This document shows positions 1 through 7,727 of a stretch of 17,185 bases of DNA, one piece after another (position 1 is the stretch's first letter; every line of letters begins with the position of its first letter). A program made the position numbers and the translations under genes. Source of the DNA: Desulfobacterales bacterium (GTDB lineage: Bacteria; Desulfobacterota; Desulfobacteria; Desulfobacterales; C00003106); assembly GCA_030672555.1 (NCBI GenBank), contig DAOVGD010000079.1, forward strand, positions 1-17,185. Direction: 5' to 3'. The notes beneath the pieces are model-generated. The model had not been told where the DNA came from and did no database searches. It saw only the letters and a list, made by a program, of their open reading frames with translations.

Positions 1-1
1 T

Positions 2-109
2 GAGGAAGTATGGCAGAAGGTACTCGGTTTTCTCCCTGAAGAAAGAGGCGGGCTTTCCAAAATGCTGGATAAAAGCGCGGTAAAGCACTGTGGTTTAGAT
101 ATTACTTGA
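2..109 (+). CDS. C-terminal tail of an unidentified protein (5' end outside window)
   Basis: A frame open from the window edge gives 35 residues ending GLDIT before a TGA stop. I do not recognise the protein. It does not look like the C-terminus of ribosomal protein L6, which normally precedes rplR. Nearby element-like repeats make a transposase or other accessory gene possible, but no motif shows it. With no start codon visible and only 35 codons, this could also be a chance open frame. Confidence 0.25.
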   Translation, partial: EEVWQKVLGFLPEERGGLSKMLDKSAVKHCGLDIT

Positions 110-158
110 TCCACCCGCACTATCCTGCGACGATTTTTCCATCCATTCTCGATTTTGA

Positions 159-187
159 TTGACCTTCATAGCCCTTTTCAATATAAT
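159..187 (+). promoter_or_regulatory. Strong sigma70-like promoter upstream of rplR
   Basis: TTGACC (159-164, five of six matches to the -35 consensus) is followed after exactly 17 bases by a perfect TATAAT (182-187). Start of transcription would be near 194. The transcript would run through the element at 230-371 and into rplR at 390, giving a leader of almost 200 nt. The ribosomal genes here are not preceded by rplF, so a local promoter makes sense. Activity is inferred from sequence only. Apart from this site I see nothing definite in 110-229. Confidence 0.6.
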
Positions 188-229
188 TATTTTAATGTGA
201 TCCTTGAATCCCAATAATGATCTCACCAT

Positions 230-371
230 GAGACCTTTGCAAAATGCGACATTTTTTTGTCAGGCAAGGACGGCAAAAAATTTAACCGGAGGAATACATT
301 ACGTATTTCGAGGATTAAAATTTGAAGCCTGACACCGCATCACGGAAAAATGGCAGTTTTGCAAAGGTCTC
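230..371. mobile_element. MITE-like element with GAGACCTTTGCAAAA terminal inverted repeats
   Basis: The outer 15 bases are a perfect inverted repeat (GAGACCTTTGCAAAA at 230-244, complement at 357-371), with partial matches continuing inward. A second inner pair (GTCAGGC near 259-265, GCCTGAC near 326-332) lets the 142-bp unit fold into a long interrupted hairpin. It has no coding capacity. The termini resemble those of IS5-type elements I associate with Desulfobacterota, a recollection and not a search result. I see no clear target-site duplication. Its right end lies 19 nt from the rplR start codon, so it forms most of the leader of the ribosomal transcript. Confidence 0.65.
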
Positions 372-389
372 TATTTGAGAGTGTGATTT

Positions 390-758
390 ATGGGATTGAT
401 GAACGAGACACTAAGAGCACGTTTAAAAAGAAAAACACGTATTCGAAAAAAAATGCTTGGAACAAGTGAACGTCCGAGGTTATCCGTCTTTAGAAGTGCC
501 CGACATATGTATGCACAGATTATTGAGGACACAACAGGACAAACCTTGGTTTCAGCCTCTACAATTGAGAAGGCTGTCAGGGAAATGCCCAAGTTTGAAG
601 ACAAGAAGGCGGCAGCTCATCACGTCGGGAAGCTCTTAGCACAGAGAGCTGCTGAGAAGGGCATTTCACAGGTTGTTTTTGATCGTAACGGGTTTTTATA
701 TCACGGACGTGTTAAAGCATTGTCGACAGGAGCACGAGAAGGTGGTTTAGATTTTTAA
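390..758 (+). CDS. rplR: 50S ribosomal protein L18
   Basis: L18 binds 5S rRNA in the central protuberance of the large subunit. The 122-residue product has the basic N-terminal tail (residues 5-25), the RPRLSVFRS block near 28-36, the YAQIIED strand, and the C-terminal [15 protein letters not shown] and ARE-GGL-F signature typical of the family. ATG at 390 is preceded by GAGAG about 8 nt upstream; an in-frame ATG at 399 is a possible alternative start. rpsE follows 14 nt downstream as usual. What is unusual is upstream: a MITE-like element, not rplF, adjoins it. Confidence 0.97.
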   Translation: MGLMNETLRARLKRKTRIRKKMLGTSERPRLSVFRSARHMYAQIIEDTTGQTLVSASTIEKAVREMPKFEDKKAAAHHVGKLLAQRAAEKGISQVVFDRNGFLYHGRVKALSTGAREGGLDF

Positions 759-772
759 TAGGGAGGAACCCA

Positions 773-1267
773 TTGTTTAAGGTAGGCTCAGAAGAGGTTC
801 AGTTAATAGATAAGGTAATCCACATCAGTCGTGTAGCAAAAGTGGTCAAGGGTGGTCGTCGCTTCGGATTTAGCGCGATAGTTGTGGTGGGAGATGGTAA
901 CGGTAGTGTGGGATGCGGTCTCGGCAAGGCGAATGAGGTGCCTGAGGCGATTCGTAAAGGGATTGAACAGGCAAAAAAAGATATGACCCAAGTTGCTTTG
1001 ATAAATAATACCGTTCCCTATCAAATCATCGGGAGGTTTGGAGCGGGCCGTGTTCTACTAAAACCGGCCTCAGCAGGTACCGGACTCATCGCCGGAGGCG
1101 CTGTGCGAGCAGTACTGGAAGCCGCAGGTGTGCAAAATATACTTACTAAGTGTTTAGGGTCCCATAATCCGCACAATATTGTGAAGGCCACTATTGCGGG
1201 GCTGCGCCAGCTTGAATCTCGAGAATCTATTGCCAGGAGGCGCGGGAAAAATCCTGAGGAGATTTAG
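773..1267 (+). CDS. rpsE: 30S ribosomal protein S5
   Basis: S5 sits at the mRNA entry side of the small subunit and affects decoding accuracy. The 164-residue protein has the N-terminal S5 domain (about 10-75) with the [16 protein letters not shown]-binding loop and the GLGKA-EVPEAI segment. The C-terminal domain includes [15 protein letters not shown] and ends with the ATI-GL motif and a basic tail. Start is TTG at 773, chosen because GGGAGG at 761-766 is correctly spaced; no ATG fits. It lies between rplR and rpmD as in the standard spc operon. Confidence 0.97.
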   Translation: MFKVGSEEVQLIDKVIHISRVAKVVKGGRRFGFSAIVVVGDGNGSVGCGLGKANEVPEAIRKGIEQAKKDMTQVALINNTVPYQIIGRFGAGRVLLKPASAGTGLIAGGAVRAVLEAAGVQNILTKCLGSHNPHNIVKATIAGLRQLESRESIARRRGKNPEEI

Positions 1268-1316
1268 GACCGGACGGTTAAATTCTATACTGTGGACCTG
1301 GAAAGGATGAGGACCG

Positions 1317-1511
1317 ATGTCGGAAATGGTTAAAATTACATTGCGAAAGAGCATGATCGGAAGACCTGAGAAGCACCGAAAGATTCTCAGGGCAATGGGA
1401 CTCCGCAAGTTGAATCGATCGGTTGTTGTAAAGAACAGCCCTACCATACAAGGTATGATAAACAAAGTGTCCCATTTATTGGAAGTTGAGGAGCAGGGCA
1501 ATGAAGCTTAA
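1317..1511 (+). CDS. rpmD: 50S ribosomal protein L30
   Basis: A small large-subunit protein of 64 residues with the family pattern: [19 protein letters not shown], then the LGLRKLN-like stretch (here [12 protein letters not shown]) and the PTIQGMI-KV block that closes the ferredoxin-like fold. The start ATG at 1317 has GATGAGGA just upstream. Its last 11 nt overlap the start of rplO at 1501, which suggests translational coupling. The 49-nt spacer after rpsE shows nothing notable. Confidence 0.95.
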   Translation: MSEMVKITLRKSMIGRPEKHRKILRAMGLRKLNRSVVVKNSPTIQGMINKVSHLLEVEEQGNEA

Positions 1512-1941
1512 TGAATTGGCCCCCCTGACAGGGGTACGCAAGAGTAGGAAACGAGTTGGCAGAGGGCCTGGATCCGGATGGGGTAAAACCTCGGGAAGAG
1601 GGCAAAACGGTCAGAATTCACGATCCGGCGGCGGTGTACGTGTCGGCTTTGAAGGGGGCCAAATGCCTCTGCAACGGAGACTACCTAAGAGAGGCTTTAA
1701 TAATATCTTCAAGAAAAGATACAGCATAATTAACATTCAGGATCTGGCCAGATTTGAAAAGGGGACTATGGTTGACGATGCTGCCTTTAAAGAGACAGGT
1801 TTATTAAAACATGGTACCGAAGGAATTAAGCTGTTGGGGAAAGGAGAGATAACCCATCCTTTAACCCTGAAAATCAGGGCCTGCAGCCGATCGGCACGTG
1901 CAAAGGTGGAAGCTGTGGGCGGAAAGATAATAGGATGTTAA
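1501..1941 (+). CDS. rplO: 50S ribosomal protein L15
   Basis: L15 is a late-assembling 23S rRNA-binding protein. The 146-residue product begins MKLNELAP and shows the glycine- and arginine-rich extension [19 protein letters not shown], the [17 protein letters not shown] motif, and the globular C-terminal domain. The start is set at 1501, where GAGGAG (1488-1493) gives good spacing and MKLNEL is the conserved N-terminus. An in-frame ATG at 1486 would add five residues and has no better support. It overlaps rpmD by 11 nt and stops one base before secY. Confidence 0.97.
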   Translation: MKLNELAPLTGVRKSRKRVGRGPGSGWGKTSGRGQNGQNSRSGGGVRVGFEGGQMPLQRRLPKRGFNNIFKKRYSIINIQDLARFEKGTMVDDAAFKETGLLKHGTEGIKLLGKGEITHPLTLKIRACSRSARAKVEAVGGKIIGC

Positions 1942-1942
1942 C

Positions 1943-3253
1943 ATGGTAGGAACCGGCTTTCAAAATATTTTTAAGATTCCTGAATTAAAGAAGCGAATTA
2001 CATATACCTTGTTGTTGTTGATAGTATATCGTGTCGGCGTGCACGTTCCGACACCTGGTATTGATGGGGATGCATTGGCATCATTTTTTTCCCGAGCTCA
2101 AGGGACATTATTCGGGCTCTTTGACATGTTTTCCGGTGGGGCGCTGGAGCGACTCTCTGTGTTTGCGCTTGGGATTATGCCGTATATTAGCGCGTCGATT
2201 ATATTACAGCTGCTAACTGTGGTTATCCCTTCGCTGGAACGGCTTTCCAAGGAAGGAGAAGCCGGTCGTAAAAAAATTACACAATATACGCGGTACGGCA
2301 CAATCGTCCTGGGTGTTATTCAGTCGCTTATGATCAGTGTGGGTTTAGAGCAGATGACCTCGCCGGGGGGCGCTCCTGTGGTTTTAATCCCAGGGTGGTC
2401 TTTTCGTCTCATGACGATAATTACATTAACAGCCGGTACGGCTTTCATCATGTGGCTTGGCGAACAGATTACCGAACGCGGAATCGGCAACGGCATCTCT
2501 ATGATCATTTTTGCAGGGATTGTGGCAGGGATGCCCGTTGCTATCGGGAATACCTTTCGTCTTTTAAGCACGGGTGAGATGGCGGTCTTCCTTGTCTTGA
2601 TTCTGACCGTACTTATGGTTGCGGTGGTGGCAACCATTATCTTTATGGAACGAGGACAACGCCGAATACCGGTACAGTATGCCAAGCGGATTGTAGGACG
2701 CCGTATGTATGGGGGACAAAGCACACACTTGCCCATGAAGATCAATATGGCAGGGGTCATACCTCCTATCTTTGCATCCTCTATCATTATGTTCCCGGCA
2801 ACGATAGCCAGTTTTATAAAGGTTCCATGGATGGAGAGCGTTGTGCAAGCCATGTCCCCGAACACCGTATGGTATAATCTCTTTTATGTTGGCTGTATAA
2901 TCTTTTTCTGTTATTTTTACACGGCCGTAACATTTAATCCCGCGGATGTGGCGGACAATATGAAAAAACATGGCGGATATATCCCCGGGATTCGTCCCGG
3001 CAAACGTACCGCTGATTATATTGACAAGGTGTTGACCAGGATTACCCTTGGTGGGGCGCTATATGTTTCGGCGGTTTGTGTTCTCCCAACACTTTTGATT
3101 TATAGGTTTAATGTTCCATTCTATTTTGGTGGAACTGCATTGCTGATCGTGGTGGGTGTGGCGATAGATACTGTGGCCCAGATGGAATCCCATATGATGG
3201 CCAGGCGCTATGAAGGCTTTATGAAGAGAGGTCAAATGAAGGGCCGCATGTAA
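1943..3253 (+). CDS. secY: Protein translocase subunit SecY
   Basis: SecY is the channel-forming subunit of the SecYEG translocon in the inner membrane. The 436-residue product is of normal length and has ten predicted hydrophobic segments, the first near residues 19-36. Family hallmarks are visible: PTPGID after the first segment, the glycine-rich plug region [51 protein letters not shown], the cytosolic loop R-IPVQYAKR, the [13 protein letters not shown] segment and the basic tail. The gene starts one base after rplO and ends 3 bases before map, in the usual spc-operon position. No adk is present between secY and map. Confidence 0.98.
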   Translation: MVGTGFQNIFKIPELKKRITYTLLLLIVYRVGVHVPTPGIDGDALASFFSRAQGTLFGLFDMFSGGALERLSVFALGIMPYISASIILQLLTVVIPSLERLSKEGEAGRKKITQYTRYGTIVLGVIQSLMISVGLEQMTSPGGAPVVLIPGWSFRLMTIITLTAGTAFIMWLGEQITERGIGNGISMIIFAGIVAGMPVAIGNTFRLLSTGEMAVFLVLILTVLMVAVVATIIFMERGQRRIPVQYAKRIVGRRMYGGQSTHLPMKINMAGVIPPIFASSIIMFPATIASFIKVPWMESVVQAMSPNTVWYNLFYVGCIIFFCYFYTAVTFNPADVADNMKKHGGYIPGIRPGKRTADYIDKVLTRITLGGALYVSAVCVLPTLLIYRFNVPFYFGGTALLIVVGVAIDTVAQMESHMMARRYEGFMKRGQMKGRM

Positions 3254-3256
3254 GAT

Positions 3257-4036
3257 ATGGTTACTTTAAAATCTCATAGAGAAATCGAGAAGTTGAGGGT
3301 AAGCAATGGTATTGTGGCTGAAGTTCTTGCGGTCCTCAAGGAGGAGATCAGGCCCGGTATCAATACCTTAAAGCTGGATAGATGCGCGGAGAACTTAACA
3401 AAAGAATTCAAGGCAAAACCTGCTTTCAAGGGGTACCGAGGATTTCCTTATTCCATTTGTGCTTCTGTAAACAACCAAGTGGTTCATGGTTTTCCTTCTT
3501 CAATGCCCTTGAAAGAAGGAGATATTCTTAGTATTGACTTTGGGATCTTTTTTGATGGATACTATGGCGATGCGGCCATAACGGTGCCTGTGGGGAAGGT
3601 GTCCGAGGAGGTCATTCGCTTATTGCGGGTCACGGAAGAATCGCTTTACTTAGGAATAAAACAGGCTCGATACGGAAATAGACTTTCTGATATTTCTCAC
3701 GCGATTCAATCACATGTTGAAGCCAATGCTTATTCCGTGGTTCGTAAGTTTGTAGGACACGGCATAGGAAAAGATCTTCACGAAGATCCGCAGATACCTA
3801 ATTACGGAAAGCCAGGATTTGGAATTCGCCTCCAACCTGGAATGGTTTTGGCAATAGAACCGATGGTCAATATGGGGGGATATGACGTCGAAACCCTAGA
3901 GGACGGATGGACAGCCGTGACAAAGGATGGCAGTTTATCAGCCCACTTCGAGCATAGCGTGGTAATAACTGAAACAGAACCGGAGATTCTAAGCAAACGG
4001 GATGGGAGTATTGAATGGCAAAAGAAGAGGCAATAG
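3257..4036 (+). CDS. map: Methionine aminopeptidase, type I
   Basis: Removes the N-terminal methionine from nascent proteins in the cytoplasm with a two-metal centre. The 259-residue product is a compact type I enzyme with all expected residues: substrate-side H77 (VVHGFP), metal ligands D94 (SIDFG), D105 (YGDAA), H168 (VGHGIG), E201 (AIEPM) and E232 (FEHSV), plus H175. The gene lies 3 nt after secY and its last 22 nt overlap infA. The C-terminal tail is encoded in that overlap and carries no conserved residue. Confidence 0.97.
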   Translation: MVTLKSHREIEKLRVSNGIVAEVLAVLKEEIRPGINTLKLDRCAENLTKEFKAKPAFKGYRGFPYSICASVNNQVVHGFPSSMPLKEGDILSIDFGIFFDGYYGDAAITVPVGKVSEEVIRLLRVTEESLYLGIKQARYGNRLSDISHAIQSHVEANAYSVVRKFVGHGIGKDLHEDPQIPNYGKPGFGIRLQPGMVLAIEPMVNMGGYDVETLEDGWTAVTKDGSLSAHFEHSVVITETEPEILSKRDGSIEWQKKRQ

Positions 4037-4233
4037 AAGTTGAAGGGAAAGTGCTTGAAACCTTGCCCAACGCAATGTTCCGAGTAGAATTGCCGAATGG
4101 CCATCTTGTCTTGGCCCATATTTCCGGAAAGATGCGGATGCACTTTATTAAAATACTTCCCGGGGATACGGTGACAGTGGAGCTTTCGCCGTATGATCTT
4201 ACGAGAGGGAGGATAACTTATCGATCTAAATAA
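4015..4233 (+). CDS. infA: Translation initiation factor IF-1
   Basis: IF-1 occupies the ribosomal A site during initiation. At 72 residues it is exactly family length, a single OB fold: the [12 protein letters not shown] start, the [19 protein letters not shown] core that contacts 16S rRNA, and the [13 protein letters not shown] end. ATG at 4015 lies inside the 3' end of map in another frame, with GGGAG upstream. secY-map-infA-rpmJ is a very common gene order. Confidence 0.97.
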   Translation: MAKEEAIEVEGKVLETLPNAMFRVELPNGHLVLAHISGKMRMHFIKILPGDTVTVELSPYDLTRGRITYRSK

Positions 4234-4260
4234 GTTCGATTGGGGGTTTGGAGAAAGAAG

Positions 4261-4374
4261 ATGAAAGTTAGGGCTTCAGTTAAAAAAATGTGTGCTAAGT
4301 GTAAGATTATTAAGCGCAAAGGTATTGTAAGGGTTATTTGTGAGAATCCGCGCCATAAACAAAGGCAAGGGTGA
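4261..4374 (+). CDS. rpmJ: 50S ribosomal protein L36 (zinc-binding form)
   Basis: A 37-residue protein starting MKVRASVKK. It carries the zinc ribbon C11-x2-C14 - C27 - H32 of the C+ type of L36, and ends with the usual HKQRQG. AGAAAGAAG precedes the ATG as a weak ribosome-binding site. It lies 27 nt after infA and is the last gene before a 193-nt spacer full of heptamer repeats. Confidence 0.97.
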   Translation: MKVRASVKKMCAKCKIIKRKGIVRVICENPRHKQRQG

Positions 4375-4375
4375 T

Positions 4376-4554
4376 ATTTAACATTTGTCATTTATCATTT
4401 GGCATTTGGAATCGACTATAAGATTCCACATAGCCATACTATATTACATTCAGTTCGCAGAAAGAATTTTAATTAAAAGACAATAGAACAGTTCAATGAA
4501 TTATAGATGTTAAATGACAGATGACAATTGACAAATGATAGATGAAAAATGAAA
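4376..4554. repeat. Inverted pair of degenerate heptamer arrays (rpmJ-rpsM spacer)
   Basis: Left arm 4376-4410 is five uninterrupted 7-mers, each starting ATTT (ATTTAAC, ATTTGTC, ATTTATC and so on). Right arm 4506-4554 is seven uninterrupted 7-mers of consensus (A/G)ATGACA, the reverse complement of the left-arm motif. ATTTAAC+AT (4376-4384) pairs perfectly with ATGTTAAAT (4507-4515). Between the arms are a 6-bp hairpin (GGAATC 4408-4413, GATTCC 4422-4427) and AT-rich sequence. The right arm ends immediately before the AGGGAGG ribosome-binding site of rpsM. Period and orientation are seen directly; the function is unknown. Confidence 0.8.
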
Positions 4555-4567
4555 AGGGAGGTAAAGA

Positions 4568-4939
4568 TTGGCAAGGATTGCTGGAGTTGATTTACCCAGG
4601 GGAAAGCGTGTAGAGATTGGGTTAACCTATATCTTTGGAATTGGGCGTACAACATCCCGAAAGATATTGGGAAAAGCTGGTATCGATTTAGATGCCAAAA
4701 CCGACGAACTAACTGAATCCCAAATAAGTGACATCAGAAAAATCATAGATAGCGCACATAAGGTCGAAGGAGATCTTCGTAGCGAAATTTCTATGAACAT
4801 CAAGAGATTGATGGATTTGGGATGCTACAGGGGCCTGCGCCACAGGAAGTCACTGCCGGTAAGGGGGCAGAGGACCCATACCAACGCCAGGACTCGTAAA
4901 GGACCGCGTCGTGCTACAGTGGGCAAACGGAAGAAGTAA
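4568..4939 (+). CDS. rpsM: 30S ribosomal protein S13
   Basis: S13 is in the small-subunit head and contacts tRNA and the large subunit. The 123-residue protein shows [26 protein letters not shown] N-terminal sequence, the helix-hairpin-helix [11 protein letters not shown], the central coiled region, and the C-terminal [26 protein letters not shown] hallmark. Start is TTG at 4568, fixed by AGGGAGG at 4555-4561 and the conserved MARIAG N-terminus. It opens the alpha-operon part (S13, S11, S4, alpha, L17). Confidence 0.97.
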   Translation: MARIAGVDLPRGKRVEIGLTYIFGIGRTTSRKILGKAGIDLDAKTDELTESQISDIRKIIDSAHKVEGDLRSEISMNIKRLMDLGCYRGLRHRKSLPVRGQRTHTNARTRKGPRRATVGKRKK

Positions 4940-4963
4940 AAGGGAAAAAGTAAGAAGCGTAAA
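4936..4963. repeat. Possible short heptamer array (rpsM-rpsK spacer)
   Basis: Four purine-rich 7-mers can be read in a row (GTAAAAG, GGAAAAA, GTAAGAA, GCGTAAA), beginning at the last base before the rpsM stop codon. The motif is much less regular than in the two neighbouring spacers and could be chance purine richness near a ribosome-binding site. It is listed because the same spacer class carries clear arrays before rpsM and before rpsD. Confidence 0.3.
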
Positions 4964-4980
4964 GGTTATTAGGGGGTAAA

Positions 4981-5373
4981 ATGGCAAAAACGACCCGTCG
5001 GGGAGGCAGAAAACAGGCCAAAAAGTTTGTTCAAAATGGAGTTGCACATATCCAATCAACATTTAATAATACGATTGTGACGATTACGGACCAGGCTGGA
5101 AACGTGATTTCTTGGGCAAGCGCCGGCATGCAAGGATTTAAGGGGTCGAGAAAAAGCACTCCTTTTGCAGCTCAGCTTGCGGCTGAAGACGCGGCCAAAA
5201 AGGCGATGGAACACGGAATGAGGACTATAGATGTATATGTAAAAGGACCGGGGGCTGGAAGAGAAGCTGCTTTACGAGCATTTCAGGCTGCAGGATTTAA
5301 TGTTAAGTTAATTAAAGATGTTACCCCTATTCCACATAATGGTTGTAGACCTCCGAAAAGAAGGAGAGTGTAA
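4981..5373 (+). CDS. rpsK: 30S ribosomal protein S11
   Basis: S11 lies on the platform of the small subunit near the Shine-Dalgarno helix. The 130-residue product has the full family pattern: basic start, [37 protein letters not shown], the [12 protein letters not shown] loop and the conserved [17 protein letters not shown] end. ATG at 4981 is preceded by AGGGGGT. It lies 41 nt after rpsM, with rpsD after a 148-nt repeat-filled spacer. Confidence 0.97.
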   Translation: MAKTTRRGGRKQAKKFVQNGVAHIQSTFNNTIVTITDQAGNVISWASAGMQGFKGSRKSTPFAAQLAAEDAAKKAMEHGMRTIDVYVKGPGAGREAALRAFQAAGFNVKLIKDVTPIPHNGCRPPKRRRV

Positions 5374-5385
5374 AATAAGTTATAG

Positions 5386-5502
5386 CCGTTCACCGTTTTC
5401 CGTTTTCCGTTCACCGACATACAGATGGGAGCGATGACAGGTGACAGATAACAGATGACAGAGGACAGAGAACAGAGGACGGACAACGGACAACGGTGAA
5501 CG
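5386..5502. repeat. Inverted pair of degenerate heptamer arrays (rpsK-rpsD spacer)
   Basis: Left arm 5386-5420 is five consecutive 7-mers starting CCG (CCGTTCA, CCGTTTT, CCGTTTT, CCGTTCA, CCGACAT). Right arm 5433-5502 is ten consecutive 7-mers starting with G, drifting from GATGACA through GAGGACA to GACAACG and GTGAACG. The distal end of the right arm is the complement of the left arm: 5387-5409 and 5480-5502 pair over 23 bp with two mismatches. The block could form a long hairpin in RNA or a cruciform in DNA. It ends 8 nt before the GGGAGG of rpsD. No reading frame is conserved in it. Confidence 0.85.
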
Positions 5503-5521
5503 AGTTTAACGGGAGGATGAT

Positions 5522-6148
5522 TTGGCAAGATATATTGGGTCGGTATGCAGGTTATGCCGCAGAGAAAATCTTAAGCTGTTTTTAAAAGGTGATAGGTGTT
5601 ATTCTGATAAATGCGCCTATAACAGGCGTAATTATGCGCCGGGGCAACACGGACAACGTCGTAGTAAGCTTTCGGATTATGGGATACAGCTACGTGAAAA
5701 ACAGAAGGTGAAAAGGATGTACGGGCTGTTGGAAAAACAGTTCCATTCTTATTTTAAGAAAGCAGAACGTCAAAGGGGAATTACAGGTACGAGCCTGTTG
5801 GTGTTTCTGGAACGGAGGTTGGATAATGTTGTTTATCGGCTCGGTTTTGCTAATTCCCGTATACAGGCCCGTTTATTGGTCAGGCACGGACACTTTACCG
5901 TCAATGGGAGAAAAGTAAATATCCCTTCTTATTTGGTAAAAGTTGGTGATGTGATCGAAGTAAAGGAGAACAAACGTACAATCTCACTGTTTGCTGAAGC
6001 TATGGATGCGGTGGAACGGAGAGGCGTAACTAACTGGCTGGAACTTGACAAGGATAATTTTAGAGGCAAGGTCAAGGCCTTTCCAACGCGTGAAGAATTG
6101 ACAATGCCTATTCAAGAACAGCTTATTGTAGAGCTTTATTCGAAGTAG
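5522..6148 (+). CDS. rpsD: 30S ribosomal protein S4 (zinc-binding form)
   Basis: S4 nucleates 16S rRNA assembly. The 208-residue product has an N-terminal zinc site C9-x2-C12 - C26-x4-C31, so it is the C+ paralogue type. It is followed by the [10 protein letters not shown] motif, the [16 protein letters not shown] helix, and the S4 RNA-binding domain (about 95-160: [36 protein letters not shown]). Start is TTG at 5522 with GGGAGG at 5511-5516. In many bacteria S4 represses its own alpha operon; I cannot show such a site here, but the inverted heptamer array immediately upstream is a structured candidate. Confidence 0.97.
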   Translation: MARYIGSVCRLCRRENLKLFLKGDRCYSDKCAYNRRNYAPGQHGQRRSKLSDYGIQLREKQKVKRMYGLLEKQFHSYFKKAERQRGITGTSLLVFLERRLDNVVYRLGFANSRIQARLLVRHGHFTVNGRKVNIPSYLVKVGDVIEVKENKRTISLFAEAMDAVERRGVTNWLELDKDNFRGKVKAFPTREELTMPIQEQLIVELYSK

Positions 6149-6239
6149 GTCAACAGACTGTAGCCCGGACTTTTTGTTCGGATAACAGCTTCTTAAATCC
6201 TGGTTTGATAGCAAAAGGACTACTGAGGAGAAGATATAT

Positions 6240-7265
6240 ATGGTATTGCAAGAATCAATGTCCATTAATTGGCGTGAGCTTATCAAGCCCAAGATGGTCA
6301 ACATAGTTCCTGAGACTCATAACGATTATTATGGAAAGTTTGTTTGTGAACCCTTAGAAAGGGGGTTTGGCCTGACCATTGGTAATGCCCTGCGAAGAGT
6401 GCTTTTGTCTTCACTGTATGGCGCTGCCGCAACATCGACGAAGATTGATTCGGTGACACATGAACTCACAAGCCTTCCTGGTGTGGTGGAAGATATAGCA
6501 GACATTTTGTTGAACATTAAAGAAGTCAATTTCAAAATGGAGGATATAGGGCCGCGGACGGTGCGGATTGATGCCTCGGGAGAGTGTGTTGTTAAAGCGG
6601 CCGACATTATAACCGATGGAAGTGTGGTGGTATTGAATCCTGAGCAGCATATTGCAACACTTTCCAATGATGGCAAGCTGGCGATGGATATCACCGTGAA
6701 GATGGGAAAAGGGTATGTCCCATCGGAATTAAACAAAGAGGAAGACAGCCCCATTGGCACCATTCCCCTTGATGCTGTTTTTTCTCCCATAAAGAAGGTT
6801 AATTACATCGTTGGCAATGCTCGTGTGGGCCAGAAGACCGATTATGATAAATTGACCTTCGAAGTATGGACAAATGGGGGCGTCTTGCCGGAAGACGCTG
6901 TTGCATATGCCGCAAAGATATTAAAAGAACAACTTTCCCTTTTTATCAATTTTGATGAGGAAGAGGTAATTGAGGAGGAACCAAAAAGGGAGCAACCTGA
7001 GATCAATCAGAATCTGTTTAGGAGTGTGGATGAGCTTGAGCTTTCGGTACGTTCGGCCAACTGTCTCAAGAATGCCGACATAAAACATATTAGCGATCTG
7101 GTTCAAAAAACAGAGGCCGAGATGCTAAAGACAAAAAATTTCGGACGCAAATCTTTGAATGAGATTAAAGAAATCTTGGCTGAAATGGGTCTGTCTTTAG
7201 GGATGAAATTGGAAGGCTTCCCAACGCCACCCGACAAAGATGAGAAAGAGAAGGAAAATAAATGA
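6240..7265 (+). CDS. rpoA: DNA-directed RNA polymerase alpha subunit
   Basis: Alpha dimerises to start RNA polymerase assembly and contacts UP elements and activators. The 341-residue product has the N-terminal assembly domain, including the [22 protein letters not shown] dimerisation segment near residues 40-60. An acidic linker (about 237-255) leads to the C-terminal domain, whose [10 protein letters not shown] block holds the arginine used for DNA contact, followed by the [10 protein letters not shown] helix-hairpin-helix. ATG at 6240 has GAGGAG 9 nt upstream. The 91-nt spacer after rpsD contains only a weak hairpin. The stop overlaps the rplQ start (ATGA). Confidence 0.98.
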   Translation: MVLQESMSINWRELIKPKMVNIVPETHNDYYGKFVCEPLERGFGLTIGNALRRVLLSSLYGAAATSTKIDSVTHELTSLPGVVEDIADILLNIKEVNFKMEDIGPRTVRIDASGECVVKAADIITDGSVVVLNPEQHIATLSNDGKLAMDITVKMGKGYVPSELNKEEDSPIGTIPLDAVFSPIKKVNYIVGNARVGQKTDYDKLTFEVWTNGGVLPEDAVAYAAKILKEQLSLFINFDEEEVIEEEPKREQPEINQNLFRSVDELELSVRSANCLKNADIKHISDLVQKTEAEMLKTKNFGRKSLNEIKEILAEMGLSLGMKLEGFPTPPDKDEKEKENK

Positions 7266-7696
7266 GACACCTCAAATCCGGATTAAAGCTGAACAGAACA
7301 CCGAGTCATCGGAAGGCGATGTTTAGAAATATGGTGACCTCACTATTGGAGCACGCCCGTATAAGAACCACCGACGCAAAGGCCAAGGAGGTCCGGCGTT
7401 GGGCTGATAAGATAATTACATTAGCAAAACGGGGAGATCTCCATGCCAGAAGACAGGCATTCGCAGTGGTGCAAAACAAAAAGGTCGTCCACAAACTCTT
7501 TGAAGAAGCGAATCAACTTTATGGGAACAGAAATGGCGGATATACCAGGATAACAAAGATAGGGTTCCGAAGAGGTGATGCCGCTCCTATATCTTTAGTG
7601 GAATTGATCGCTGCGGAAGACAAAGCCAAGAAAAAGGGAAAACCTAAACCGCCTAAATCCCAGTCAAAGTCAAAGGCTCCAGAAGACAAACAATAG
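7262..7696 (+). CDS. rplQ: 50S ribosomal protein L17
   Basis: L17 sits near the peptide exit tunnel. The 144-residue product begins [24 protein letters not shown], the family signature, and contains the [24 protein letters not shown] segment and [22 protein letters not shown] near the end of the core. A lysine-rich tail of about 24 residues extends beyond the core. The start overlaps the rpoA stop by 4 nt. It is the last gene of the ribosomal block and its stop codon forms the first base of a terminator stem. Confidence 0.97.
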   Translation: MRHLKSGLKLNRTPSHRKAMFRNMVTSLLEHARIRTTDAKAKEVRRWADKIITLAKRGDLHARRQAFAVVQNKKVVHKLFEEANQLYGNRNGGYTRITKIGFRRGDAAPISLVELIAAEDKAKKKGKPKPPKSQSKSKAPEDKQ

Positions 7697-7717
7697 AGGC
7701 AGTTTCAAAACTGCCTC
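7696..7717. terminator. Bidirectional hairpin terminator between rplQ and the heme-c MCP gene
   Basis: GAGGCAGTT and AACTGCCTC form a 9-bp perfect stem with a 4-nt loop, directly after the rplQ stop. On the + strand it is followed by an AT-rich stretch with TTTTTA at 7725-7730. On the - strand a T-containing stretch (TATTGTTTGTCTT) follows. It lies in the 31-nt gap between two convergent genes, so it probably ends both transcripts. Confidence 0.75.
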
Positions 7718-7727
7718 AATATAATTT

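Noticed and set aside
4376..5502. CRISPR array interpretation of the periodic repeats
   Set aside because: Units are 7 bp with no spacers, the orientation flips, and no cas genes are present.
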